Source: Planctomycetota bacterium | Lineage (GTDB): Bacteria; Planctomycetota; Planctomycetia; Pirellulales; Lacipirellulaceae | Length of the DNA stretch: 64,000 nt | NCBI GenBank assembly: GCA_029259915.1 | Contig: JAJDED010000011.1 | Span: forward strand, 62,001-126,000 | Reading direction: 5' to 3' | Part shown: piece by piece, positions 43,797 through 52,405 of the stretch | Numbering within the stretch: position 1 is the first letter of the stretch | How the letters are laid out: every line of letters starts with the position of its first letter | Translations under genes and position numbers: made by a program | The notes under the pieces: generated by a model | Told to the model about the DNA's origin: nothing | The model's database searches: none | What the model saw: the letters and a program-made list of their open reading frames with translations, nothing else

Positions 43797-43942
43797 AACT
43801 GCCAAGGACGCCAAGAGCGCCAAGGAATTGTTTTATCAAAATCTTTAAGGCTTTGCTTTCAGTCACTACTCGGTGGGGGTTCGTTTGCTTGGATAACGAA
43901 TTTCCCCAGTATTTCTTGGCGTACTTGGCGCTCTTGGCGGTT
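43797..43942. repeat. Inverted repeat with 9-nt units between the ABC ATPase and permease genes
   Basis: The left arm (43797-43824) and right arm (43915-43942) each have three 9-nt units around GCCAAG / CTTGGC and pair at 23 of 28 positions. It is the same family as at 9153-9289 and 10303-10330. Confidence 0.85.
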
Positions 43943-43976
43943 CATCTCTTTCTTGTCATGCAAAAATAGATGTTCG

Positions 43977-44726
43977 CTACGCTTCCACAGTTTGAGTTAA
44001 CTCGCTGAAACGCTCATCCAGTTCGTGTTGTTCCTGGCCCAATTCTTCCGGGGAGCCATCGAACACCAGGCGTCCCTCGGTGATAAATACGACCCGATTG
44101 CACATCGCTTCCACTTCTTGCAGGATGTGTGTGGAAAGCAAAATGGTTTTCGATTGACCCAACTCGCGGATCATCTTGCGGACTTCGCGGATTTGGTTGG
44201 GGTCGAGCCCGGCGGTTGGCTCGTCGAGAATCAACACGTCGGGATCGTGCAGCAAAGCTTGGGCCATTCCCACCCGTTGGCGATATCCCTTCGAAAGTTT
44301 GCCAATCGGTTTGCCAACGACTGCTTCCAAATGGCAGATTCTAAAAACCTCTTCCAACCGACGCTCCAATTCCACGGGCGGCATCTGGCGGATATTTCCA
44401 AAAAACGTCAGCAAGCTACGCGGAGACATGTCGGCATACAACGGGCCGTTCTCGGGCAGATAGCCCAACCGCTGGGCACCTTCGATGCGGTGGGTACCCA
44501 TGTTGTGACCGGCAATCTTCGCGGTCCCTTCCGAGGGAGCCAAATACCCCGTGAGCAATTTCATCGTGGTACTTTTCCCGGCGCCATTCGGACCCAGAAA
44601 CGCGGCAACCTCGCCCTGGTTGATGGTGAAGGTAACATCGCGCGCCGCGGCAAAGCTGCCGTAGAACTTCGACAGCCCTTGCGCCTCGATCATCGGTTGG
44701 CGAGAAGTATTGGGTGTTTCACTCAT
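43977..44726 (-). CDS. ABC transporter ATP-binding protein (GldA-like)
   Basis: The 249-residue ATPase has Walker A GPNGAGKSTTMKLL, the ABC signature SKGYRQRVGMAQALL (variant LSKGY), Walker B PDVLILDEPTAGLDPNQIREV and the H-loop in LLSTHILQEVEAMC. It is of the ABC-2 exporter type (GldA, NodI, YadH group). It is the first gene of the operon with the GldF-GldG fusion and DUF4340 genes, and would power that complex. A 255-base repeat-bearing gap follows it. No specific cargo is evident. Confidence 0.94.
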   Translation of the reverse strand: MSETPNTSRQPMIEAQGLSKFYGSFAAARDVTFTINQGEVAAFLGPNGAGKSTTMKLLTGYLAPSEGTAKIAGHNMGTHRIEGAQRLGYLPENGPLYADMSPRSLLTFFGNIRQMPPVELERRLEEVFRICHLEAVVGKPIGKLSKGYRQRVGMAQALLHDPDVLILDEPTAGLDPNQIREVRKMIRELGQSKTILLSTHILQEVEAMCNRVVFITEGRLVFDGSPEELGQEQHELDERFSELTQTVEA

Positions 44727-45095
44727 AAGGCTCGTTTCTCAGGTTCAGTCACAATGTTGGAAGCATGGCTTAAGCGAGCGAACCGCTTTGTAATCACGTG
44801 CAAATGTTCCAAAAAAGATCGCTTGCAAGAGGCGCAGAATACGCTGGGCTGGGGCTGTAGGTTGGCCGAAGCTAGATTCTATTGCTAGAAGGGCATTGTT
44901 TGAAGGGGCAGTTGTCCATATTCGCCGCTACGTCCCACAGGCAAGACCGGTTCGCCAGAAATAGCAATAAATCCGCAGAATTTTCTAGGTGGATAACTCC
45001 TCCAGCCAGAGCGGTCGGGAAGAGAACACTGGGTAGTGTTGACATTCGAATGGCCAAGTAAGGTTCACAACGCTTGCCTGGAAAATAGCGCATTT

Positions 45096-45290
45096 TTTGG
45101 CCGAAGGCCTCTCTTACCGTAGCCTGGGGCAACGCCCCAGGACATGGAAAATGAAAACCTCTTTTGGCCAAAGGCCATATTCATTATCCGTGCTTGTGAA
45201 TATGGCCTTCAGCCAAATCGATGGTACCCCCTCCGTGTTCCTAGGGCGTTGCCCCAGGCTACGATGAACATGGCCGTTGGCCAATAACCC
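45096..45290. repeat. Nested composite palindromic repeat
   Basis: Copies of one 24-bp element face each other at 45118-45141 and 45240-45263 (one mismatch); each is itself a hairpin (CCTGGGGC-AAC-GCCCCAGG). Inside lies another inverted repeat (45163-45217) with a perfect 13-bp core at 45171-45183 / 45197-45209. GGCC-rich flanks at both outer sides also pair. The gap 44727-45460 holds no gene. Confidence 0.85.
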
Positions 45291-45323
45291 ACCCCATGAA
45301 TGTCAACACGACCTAATCACCAC

Positions 45324-45359
45324 TGATCTTCGCTAATCTGAGATTATTAGCGAAGATCA
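45324..45359. repeat. Perfect 14-bp inverted repeat
   Basis: Arms 45324-45337 (TGATCTTCGCTAAT) and 45346-45359 (ATTAGCGAAGATCA) with an 8-base loop lie downstream of nadB. No T-run follows in either direction. Confidence 0.85.
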
Positions 45360-45460
45360 ATGCAGATTAGCGTTCAAATAATTTCTCCTTTCAGTGACTC
45401 CATGGTGAAACATTCTTCCCGATCTACGTATATCCCGCCTGATCCGTGTCCATCCCCGTT

Positions 45461-47089
45461 CTATTGCCCGGCTGATTCGAAGGCTGACCCCCGCGAGATG
45501 GGGCAACGCTGCTGCCAGTGCGTGTCGTCCTGGTGTGGGAAATCGCTACGCATGTGTACGCCACGCGATTCTTCGCGAAGCAGCGCCGCTTCGATCATCA
45601 CCCGCGCGATGGTTACCATATTCTGCAGTTCCCAGCCGTCGGGATCCGAAAATTGCCGATTCAAGACATAGCGTTTCCACTGGTCGATTATTTGGCTGGC
45701 CTCGCGAAGTGGTCCGCCTGTGCGGCGTACCCCGGCAGCTCGCCACATCAGACTCTTGAGCGAATTGCGGATGTCTTGCAAGTCGAGCGGTTCGCCGTGC
45801 GGCTCCAGCGGAGGATTTTCCAGCGGAATCGCCTGAAAAGTGTCGGGCTGCTCAAGCGCCGCCGCGGAAGCCGCTTCGCCGGCGTGCGCGCCGTAAACCA
45901 ATCCTTCCAACAAACTATTCGAAGCGAGTCGGTTCGCTCCGTGCAATCCGCTGCTGGTCACTTCTCCCGCTGCCCAAAGTCGAGGCAACGAAGTTTGTCC
46001 CTGCGAATCGACGCGCACCCCGCCGATCATGTAGTGCGCTCCCGGGCGGACCGGCACGCGGTCGCGTGTGATATCAATGCCAAACTCTGTGCAACTGTTG
46101 GCGATGCCAGGGAAACGTTCCCGAACGCGATCGGTTCCCAAGGGCGTCAAATCAAGATACACACACGGATGTTGCGTCGAGCGCATGCGGTCGACGATTG
46201 CCTGGCTGACGATGTCGCGCGGAGCAAGTTCTGCGCGCTCGTCATATTCCGGCATAAACCGTTTGCCATCGGAGTCGACCAACAGGGCCCCTTCGCCGCG
46301 GACCGCTTCGGTGATCAGAGTTCTCCCACTGCCGGCGATGTAGAGCACTGTGGGATGAAACTGCATGAATTCCATATCCCAAAGTTCCGCGCCGGCCCGA
46401 TAGGCAATCGCGTGGCCATCGCCCGTGGCGACGAGTGGATTGGTCGACTCGCGGTAAACTTGCCCCGCGCCACCAGTGCAAAGGATGGTCTGCTTGGCCC
46501 AAACGAATGTTTTGCCGTGGTGTTTGTTCCACACGAGTGCGCCGCAACACTCGTCTTCATGGGTCAGCAGGTCGATTGTAAAAGTATCTTGCCAGATTTG
46601 GGCGCCCAGCTCGTTGCGTGCCCGTTGGATCATCGCGCGCATGATTTCCATGCCCGTGGCGTCGCCCAGGGCATGGACAATCCGGTTGCGGCTATGGCCC
46701 CCCTCGCGGCCCAATAGGAGCTCACCTTCTTCGTAATCGAAGTTGGTGCCCCATTGGATCAGTTGACGAATGTGGGCCGGCGCTTCGCGCACCACCATTT
46801 CGACCACCTCGGGATCGCACAGTTCCGCGCCGGCAACGAGCGTATCGGAAATATGATCTTCAAACCGATCGTCGGGAGCCAACACCCCGGCGATGCCTCC
46901 TTGCGCGTAGGTGCTGCTCGATTCCTGAAGTCGATCCTTGGTTACCACCAGTGTCGACAGCCGAGGATCGGTGGCCATCGTGGCCCGCAAGCCGGCAATG
47001 CCCCCGCCGATGATCAGCACGTCGACATAGTGATGCGGAATATGCTTCGGATGAAATGCAACCAAATATCGGGAGTTTGAGTTAGGCAT
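45461..47089 (-). CDS. nadB: L-aspartate oxidase NadB
   Basis: NadB oxidises L-aspartate to iminoaspartate with FAD, the first step of NAD synthesis from aspartate. The 542-residue product has the FAD-binding start VDVLIIGGGIAGLRATMA and the flavoprotein block SSSTYAQGGIAGVLAPDDRFEDHISDTLVAGAELCD. It also has HALGDATGMEIMRAM, ILCTGGAGQVYRESTNP, VRGEGALLVDSDGKRFMP and HYMIGGVRVDSQGQTSLPRLWAAGEVTSSGLHGANRLASNSLLEGLVYG. These, with the Arg in the HGANRLASNSL context, separate it well from succinate dehydrogenase. No nadA or nadC is nearby in the window. Confidence 0.95.
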   Translation of the reverse strand: MPNSNSRYLVAFHPKHIPHHYVDVLIIGGGIAGLRATMATDPRLSTLVVTKDRLQESSSTYAQGGIAGVLAPDDRFEDHISDTLVAGAELCDPEVVEMVVREAPAHIRQLIQWGTNFDYEEGELLLGREGGHSRNRIVHALGDATGMEIMRAMIQRARNELGAQIWQDTFTIDLLTHEDECCGALVWNKHHGKTFVWAKQTILCTGGAGQVYRESTNPLVATGDGHAIAYRAGAELWDMEFMQFHPTVLYIAGSGRTLITEAVRGEGALLVDSDGKRFMPEYDERAELAPRDIVSQAIVDRMRSTQHPCVYLDLTPLGTDRVRERFPGIANSCTEFGIDITRDRVPVRPGAHYMIGGVRVDSQGQTSLPRLWAAGEVTSSGLHGANRLASNSLLEGLVYGAHAGEAASAAALEQPDTFQAIPLENPPLEPHGEPLDLQDIRNSLKSLMWRAAGVRRTGGPLREASQIIDQWKRYVLNRQFSDPDGWELQNMVTIARVMIEAALLREESRGVHMRSDFPHQDDTHWQQRCPISRGSAFESAGQ

Positions 47090-47137
47090 CCCCCCATTTT
47101 CGCGAAAGTCGGCCTAAGAAGCTAGACCCTGAAAACT

Positions 47138-47166
47138 TACCACAGAGGCACGGAGAACACGGAGAT
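47138..47166. repeat. Single repeat arm with 9-nt units
   Basis: The segment reads as CACAGAGGC, ACGGAGAAC, ACGGAGATT in the short gap between the genes at 47181 and 47089. No partner arm is present. It belongs to the same 9-nt class as the paired repeats at 40759 and 50672. Confidence 0.7.
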
Positions 47167-47180
47167 TGGTTCAAACCCAA

Positions 47181-50100
47181 TCACTCTTCACCGCCCGAGG
47201 CGGTGCCTTTGTTGTATTTGCGCAGAAGTTCTTGATATTCCAGTGGCGTTCGGCCACGGTAGGCTTCTTCAAGATCGCGCAGCTTGTCTTTGGCCGATTG
47301 CGTTTGGAAACCGGTGCGACGATTTCTGCCGAGTCCCAGATTGCGCAGCGCTTCGTCAAGTTTCTGGAGAGCTTCGTCCGCTTGAGGCCCGCCGGCATCG
47401 GCTTGCGATTTCAAATTCTTCCAGCGATCGACAAACCGTCGGAGTTCGTCGGCCGACCAACCAAGTTTTTCGAGCAGCTTCTGATCGACTTCTTGTTTGC
47501 GAAGTTGATCGTCGAGTTGTTCGAGAATCAAATCTGTTTGCTTCCGGGCATAATCGAGGTTGGCTTCGTCGCCGGGGGCAGTTTCGCCGGCGGGGGGTGG
47601 CGAAGTCGTGCTGCCGCCGGTGCCACCTGCTTCTGGCGGTTGTCCCGCTGCGGCCGCGTCGCCAGCACTTTCGCCTGGCGGTTGGTCCGAATCTGATGCT
47701 TGCTCGCCCCCTTGTTCGCCTGGCTGGCTTCCCTCGCCAGGTTGGTCTCCGCTCGATTCGCCCGTTTGTCCCTCGGCTTGTTGTGCATCGCCCGGTTGCG
47801 AACCGGCTTCGCCTTCTCCAGCTTCGGCGGCTTGGCCGCTGCCATCGTCGGCCGCCTGATGTTCGCCCGCGGCCCCCGTGCCGTCGTCTTCAGCCTTTTG
47901 CCCGGCACCTTCCTGGCCACCCCCAGAGCGGTCGCCTCCTTGTTGGCCACTCGTGTCGGATTGTTGTTCTCCCTCGCCTTGCGCAGGAGATTCTTGATCG
48001 TTTTGTTTACCGCCGGCATCGTCCGACTGTTTGTCGCTCGGCTTCTTGTCGCCTAAGGGATCGGGGGAGCCTTCGTTCTCGCCTTGGTTTTCCCCCGCCC
48101 CGGCAGGCCCCTGGTCTTCTTGCATTTCGCCACCCGGAGCGGTGGAGTCTTGCTCTTGGCCGCCGTCCGAATCGTTTTCGCCTTCGGTGGAAGATTGCTC
48201 TCCTTCCGCGCCCGCTTCCTCGGAGGTGCGATCGCGCTCGGGGCCTTCTGCGTCTTCAATCGATCCCTGGTCAATTTCTTCTGTTCCGTCAGCCGGTTTG
48301 CCGTCGTCGGTTTGATCGCCGTCAGCCGTGCCGTCGGCGGCGCGGCGATCATCGCGTGAATCCGTCTCGTCGCCAGCACCATCTTGCGAGTCGCCTTCTT
48401 GCTCGGCAAAGTGATCGGAAATCCTTTCAAAAGCGCTGCCGTCATCATCGCCCTCGGGCGAAACTTTTTGCTGCGCGTCGGAAGGCTCACTAGAACCGTC
48501 GCCTAGTTCTTGATCGCCGGGTTGCGAGGAATCGTCGCTCCGATCCGAGGGCGAATCGCCACCAGCGCCGTTTTCCGAGCCTGATTGATTTTCGTCCGGC
48601 GAAGATTGGCCTTCGGTCCCCTGTTGCGATTGGGCATCGGCGTTGGGCGAATCGCCCTGTTGTCCGCTACCGCCGGCATCGGATCCTTGCTGCTGTTGAT
48701 CTGAATCGGACGGTTGGCCATTCTCGCCCGCGCCGCCTGATTGGCCCTGTTGATCTTGTTGGTTGTTTCCGTCCTGTTGTTCACCGCCATCTGCCGATTG
48801 ATTTTCGCCTTGCCCATCCTGTTGAGGATCGTCGCGAGGTGGAAGATTTTTCCCGCCACCGCCGTCACCGGGGCCGATGATGCGCAGCTTGCGGTGTTCG
48901 GAAAAAGCAATGTTCGGTTCGGGACGACGGTTGTCGGCCGCGGCACCCCAAACCTCGAGCACATCGCCAACTTTTAGCCCCAATTCGGCAGGCACCAAGC
49001 GGTGCTTCCCGACGAACCGCCCCGTGTGATCTTCCGACAGCAGCGGCTGCTTGAGCACGCGCTCGCCGGCCACTTCGCCCAAAATGGATACATGCCGTAC
49101 CGCAAAGTCGGGATCGCGCGCTTCGACTTCGATTGTCACTTCGTCGTGTAGCGCCACATCAACAATTTCCTGTTCGGGTACCAAGATCTCGATTTCCGGT
49201 GCGTAGTCGCGCAATACGTCTATCTGATATTTCGGCGGCGACGGATTCTTGCGCCCGGCGGTGGTGGTGTAACGCAGCACGTAACTGTCGTAACGCGGAG
49301 TCCGGCGGTCGTCGCGCAGCTCCAACGGAAAACTCACCGTGGCTTGCCGATCGTCCGACTTCATCAGCAAATCGTGCCGCCCATCGGCTGCGAAATCGAC
49401 GTGTGCGCTTTCAATAGTTTGATTGGCCTGAGCAAACAGCGTGACGATGGTTCCTTCCAACGCACTCAGGTCGCCCGTGTGCTCGGCTTCACGTGTGGGA
49501 TAGCCAGTGTAGGCGGGATACTCGTACCGAATCCGATCAACCACCAAAGTTGGCTGTGCAAATACCGTGATGTGATAACGGGCCGAGCGAGCGTCTCCCG
49601 CATCAATCCAGTAGGTCAGGTCTTGTTGAACGCCGCTGCTGCCAGTCGGCGACAACCGCCCCGGTAGCAAACACTGGAAGCATGTGCTGGAGGCGGCGGA
49701 AGTCATCAGAATTTCTTGCGCCGTTTCCTGACCATCGGTGGTTAAAGTCTGCAGCCAAACCGGCTCGTCGGGTTGCGTGCCTGTGATTACCGCCGAGATT
49801 TGCAATTGCTCGCCGCGGGCAACCGAGGTGTCGCCCGGCTGCACGTCGACAATTTGCACTCGGCTTGGCACCGCGATTTCTGACCAAGGCATCAACACGC
49901 GGCCTGCCGAGGCGACCAAATCCTTGGGCGACAAAACTCGATACAGCGCACACAACGCAACCACGGCAACCAGCACATACCCAAGTCGCAAAATGGCCGA
50001 GCGATCGACCACACCCTCGAGCGGCACTTCCGCCAGACGTTGTGCCGCCTGTTGTTCGATGGCTTGATAGACTTGTCGCGAGAGTTGGCGACGACGATCG

Positions 50101-50489
50101 CGCAGAAGCAGTAAATTCAGCAAACTATTTTTTAACGACGGGCTATGGTTTTCGATTGCCAGGGCGGCATAAGCCGGGTTGATTGGCTTGCTCAACAAGG
50201 GCCAGAAAATCCGCCACGCGTACCAGGCAATCCCCAAGAGCAGCACGGCAAACAGCCCGCTGCGCGCAGCATCGCCCCAGCCGCCGGGAATCACCCAATG
50301 CTCCAACACCGCAACGGTCAACAAAAACATCAGCACGACGATCACCAGCGTGATCAATCCTGCAGTGAGATCGACCAGCTTCAGCGAACGCCGCGTCCGA
50401 CGGATTTGCTCCTCGACGAAACGCGTTTCTTGCCGCTCCGGTTCGTCGGCAACGACTTCGTCGGGACGTTTTTCAGTAACACTGGCCAT
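47181..50489 (-). CDS. Large membrane protein with long Gln/Gly/Asp/Glu-rich region (DUF4175-like)
   Basis: The 1102-residue product has three N-terminal membrane segments (about 38-62, 75-97, 165-185). A beta-rich extracytoplasmic region follows (about 200-545; DEPVWLQTLTTDGQETAQEI, VVDRIRYEYPAYTGYPTREAEHTGDLSALEGTIVTLFA). Then comes a low-complexity part of about 410 residues (about 550-960) of Gln, Gly, Asp, Glu and Ser, and a helical end (about 980-1090; LILEQLDDQLRKQEVDQKLLEKLGWSADELRRFVDRW). The overall plan resembles DUF4175 proteins. The acidic region could bind calcium or be a flexible spacer. No function is known. Confidence 0.82.
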   Translation of the reverse strand: MASVTEKRPDEVVADEPERQETRFVEEQIRRTRRSLKLVDLTAGLITLVIVVLMFLLTVAVLEHWVIPGGWGDAARSGLFAVLLLGIAWYAWRIFWPLLSKPINPAYAALAIENHSPSLKNSLLNLLLLRDRRRQLSRQVYQAIEQQAAQRLAEVPLEGVVDRSAILRLGYVLVAVVALCALYRVLSPKDLVASAGRVLMPWSEIAVPSRVQIVDVQPGDTSVARGEQLQISAVITGTQPDEPVWLQTLTTDGQETAQEILMTSAASSTCFQCLLPGRLSPTGSSGVQQDLTYWIDAGDARSARYHITVFAQPTLVVDRIRYEYPAYTGYPTREAEHTGDLSALEGTIVTLFAQANQTIESAHVDFAADGRHDLLMKSDDRQATVSFPLELRDDRRTPRYDSYVLRYTTTAGRKNPSPPKYQIDVLRDYAPEIEILVPEQEIVDVALHDEVTIEVEARDPDFAVRHVSILGEVAGERVLKQPLLSEDHTGRFVGKHRLVPAELGLKVGDVLEVWGAAADNRRPEPNIAFSEHRKLRIIGPGDGGGGKNLPPRDDPQQDGQGENQSADGGEQQDGNNQQDQQGQSGGAGENGQPSDSDQQQQGSDAGGSGQQGDSPNADAQSQQGTEGQSSPDENQSGSENGAGGDSPSDRSDDSSQPGDQELGDGSSEPSDAQQKVSPEGDDDGSAFERISDHFAEQEGDSQDGAGDETDSRDDRRAADGTADGDQTDDGKPADGTEEIDQGSIEDAEGPERDRTSEEAGAEGEQSSTEGENDSDGGQEQDSTAPGGEMQEDQGPAGAGENQGENEGSPDPLGDKKPSDKQSDDAGGKQNDQESPAQGEGEQQSDTSGQQGGDRSGGGQEGAGQKAEDDGTGAAGEHQAADDGSGQAAEAGEGEAGSQPGDAQQAEGQTGESSGDQPGEGSQPGEQGGEQASDSDQPPGESAGDAAAAGQPPEAGGTGGSTTSPPPAGETAPGDEANLDYARKQTDLILEQLDDQLRKQEVDQKLLEKLGWSADELRRFVDRWKNLKSQADAGGPQADEALQKLDEALRNLGLGRNRRTGFQTQSAKDKLRDLEEAYRGRTPLEYQELLRKYNKGTASGGEE

Positions 50490-50671
50490 GGCAGGACGGC
50501 TTTGCGGAATTAGAGGTCTCTGTTCTCGGGCATCACGGCAACGCGAGATTGCCGCACTCCATTATAGGCATTGTCGAAGAAAAAAATTAGATGCGTTGCC
50601 GCTAGATCTATCCGTCAATTATAGGCGTAAAGCAAGAATACCTTCCCCAAGATATTTTATTCACCACGGGG

Positions 50672-50767
50672 CACGGAGAGCACCGAGAAAAGAACAGTTA
50701 TCAACACGAATCCGGAGATTAGCGAAGAATAAGCGTTCAAACTATTCTTTTCTCTGTGCTCTCTGTG
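50672..50767. repeat. Imperfect inverted repeat with 9-nt units
   Basis: Arms 50672-50694 and 50745-50767 pair at 21 of 23 positions (units CACGGAGAG, CACCGAGAA). It lies in the 720-base gap upstream of the large membrane protein gene. Confidence 0.82.
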
Positions 50768-50792
50768 TCCGATTTTTGTACTTTTTAGAAAG

Positions 50793-50939
50793 AAGAATAG
50801 AACGCAGATGCACACGGAGCATGCAGATTTCCGCAGATTTTTTAGGGTACTGCTAACTGTATCCATAAGAACGAATCTCTCAACTATATCAAAATCGGTG
50901 CCAATCCGTTTTATCAGCGTGCATCCGCGTTCTATTCTT
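50793..50939. repeat. Inverted repeat related to the one beside cysC
   Basis: Arms at 50793-50814 and 50918-50939 share AAGAATAGAACGC and its complement and pair with few mismatches. The same core AATAGAACGCGGA occurs at 55125. The remainder of the gap 50490-51213 shows no gene. Confidence 0.8.
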
Positions 50940-51213
50940 TTTTTGACTGAAATTGTGGTGATTCCTGATCCCCAAAAGTGCAGAAGTTGAGCTGTGTTCT
51001 CGGTGGTAATTTTCCGAATCTCGAGGATGGTTCAAAACGATTGTAGTGATTTCGCTGCCGAGACGCAGACGCCAAATGTTCGACAAATCGTCGACGGCAA
51101 CTAAACTAGAATCTTCACAGTGCCTTTTCGGACAGAGGGCGTTTTTTCCCCTTCCGACCGGTTTCAAGATACCAGGTCGGGACTCTTGGACTTGTGAACA
51201 GAGAGTGGCCTAA

Positions 51214-52122
51214 ATGTTCAGATCCCGATCGCGGCGTCTATTATTGACGTTGTCAGTAGTGGCAAGTTTCGTAGGTTCCGTAGAACCCACGGCAGCGACT
51301 GTGGTGCGATTCGACACGGTCCAGGGCACGTACGATTTGCGATTGTTCGATGCCTTGATGCCAAATTCGGCGGCCAACTTTCTCGGATACGTCAATTCGG
51401 GTCGTTATGATGGCACGTTCGTCCATCGCAGCGTCTCCGGTTTTGTGATTCAAGGGGGTGGGTTCTTTTTTGACGAAGTCGCGGGTAGCGCCCCGTCGAT
51501 TTCTTTGGATCCGCCCATCAACGACGAACCCGGTGGCGGCGTGCCGGGACCCTCCAACGTGCGTGGCACAATCGCGATGGCAAAGTCGGGCCCCAACACC
51601 GTCACGAGTCAATGGTTTGTCAATCTTGGGAATAATTCGTCCCTGGACGATCCCAACCGCCCCGATGGCGGCTTCTCAGCTTTCGGACGAGTTTTAGGCA
51701 ACGGCATGGATGTGGTCGACGCGATCGCTGCGCTGCCAATTTTTGATCTCGATGGACCGACCGCTTCGCTGTTTAACAACGTCCCACTGCTGGATGTGCC
51801 AGGTGGGCTGATTGACAATCTAATCCTCTCCAACAGCGTGACGTTGCTGAACGTCCCCGACGGCGACTACAATTTCGATGGCACGGTCGACGGTGCCGAC
51901 TTGGCTGTGTGGGAAGGGAGTATTGGTTCAACAATCAATTCCGAAGCAGACGGCAACGGTAATGGCATCGTCGACGGGGCCGATTTCTTGCTTTGGCAAC
52001 AAAATCTTGGCGCGACTTCGGCACTCTCCTCCGTGAATTCTGTCCCCGAGCCAAACTCCGCACTTCTGGCCGCTTTGGCCGCCGCGGCCCTGATGTGTCG
52101 ACGATTCCGCATTGTAGCTTGA
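51214..52122 (+). CDS. Secreted cyclophilin-type prolyl isomerase with dockerin-like repeats and PEP-CTERM
   Basis: The 302-residue product has a signal peptide (about 8-29). A cyclophilin domain follows (about 30-205; FDTVQGTYDLRLFDALMPNSAANFLGYV, FVHRSVSGFVIQGGG, RGTIAMAKSGPNTVTSQWFVNLG, FGRVLGNGMDVVDAI). The FVIQGGGF and SQWFVN blocks match the isomerase active site. Two dockerin-type calcium loops follow (DYNFDGTVDGADL and DGNGNGIVDGADFLLW, about 218-265). The end is a PEP-CTERM signal (VPEPNSALLAALAAAALMCRRFR). It should be exported and sorted by the exosortase system. Its stop codon overlaps the promoter of the next gene. Confidence 0.92.
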   Translation: MFRSRSRRLLLTLSVVASFVGSVEPTAATVVRFDTVQGTYDLRLFDALMPNSAANFLGYVNSGRYDGTFVHRSVSGFVIQGGGFFFDEVAGSAPSISLDPPINDEPGGGVPGPSNVRGTIAMAKSGPNTVTSQWFVNLGNNSSLDDPNRPDGGFSAFGRVLGNGMDVVDAIAALPIFDLDGPTASLFNNVPLLDVPGGLIDNLILSNSVTLLNVPDGDYNFDGTVDGADLAVWEGSIGSTINSEADGNGNGIVDGADFLLWQQNLGATSALSSVNSVPEPNSALLAALAAAALMCRRFRIVA

Positions 52123-52147
52123 CAATCCATAAATATGGTTTTATGGT
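52119..52147 (+). promoter_or_regulatory. Promoter of the second toxin-antitoxin operon, likely leaderless
   Basis: A perfect -35 box TTGACA (52119-52124), a 17-base spacer and TATGGT (52142-52147) place the start point at about the ATG (52154). A palindrome CCATA-AA-TATGG (52127-52138) lies in the spacer, with a further half-site TTATGG; these are candidate antitoxin operators. The -35 box overlaps the end of the cyclophilin gene. Confidence 0.7.
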
Positions 52148-52153
52148 TTAAGC

Positions 52154-52405
52154 ATGAAAACTACTGTAGAAGTTCCTGACAGTCTCTATCGCCAGATCAA
52201 AGCACGAGCTGCGCTCAAGGGACAAACGATCAAGGCATTTTTTCTCGATGCGATCCGCGATAAGCTGGTCAGCGAAAAAGGCGAGCCCGATAATCAAACG
52301 GGCTGGCGCGCAGTCTTCGGAGCTGCCGACCCTGATGACGTTGCAGAGGTGCAGCGAATCATCGACGAAGAGTATTCGAAAATCGATCCGGAGACTTGGA
52401 AGTGA
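52154..52405 (+). CDS. Ribbon-helix-helix-type antitoxin
   Basis: The 83-residue product starts with a ribbon-helix-helix-like region (MKTTVEVPDSLYRQIKARAALKGQTIKAFFLDAIRDKL), typical of antitoxins that repress their own promoter. The acidic C-terminal tail (EVQRIIDEEYSKIDPETW) probably binds the PIN toxin. The toxin start overlaps its stop. The promoter appears to lie just before the ATG with no room for a ribosome site. Confidence 0.82.
   Translation: MKTTVEVPDSLYRQIKARAALKGQTIKAFFLDAIRDKLVSEKGEPDNQTGWRAVFGAADPDDVAEVQRIIDEEYSKIDPETWK

Noticed and set aside
47243..48493. Plus-strand frame of 416 residues antisense to the large membrane protein gene
   Set aside because: It results from the low-complexity coding sequence on the minus strand; the product is Arg-rich without any recognisable pattern.
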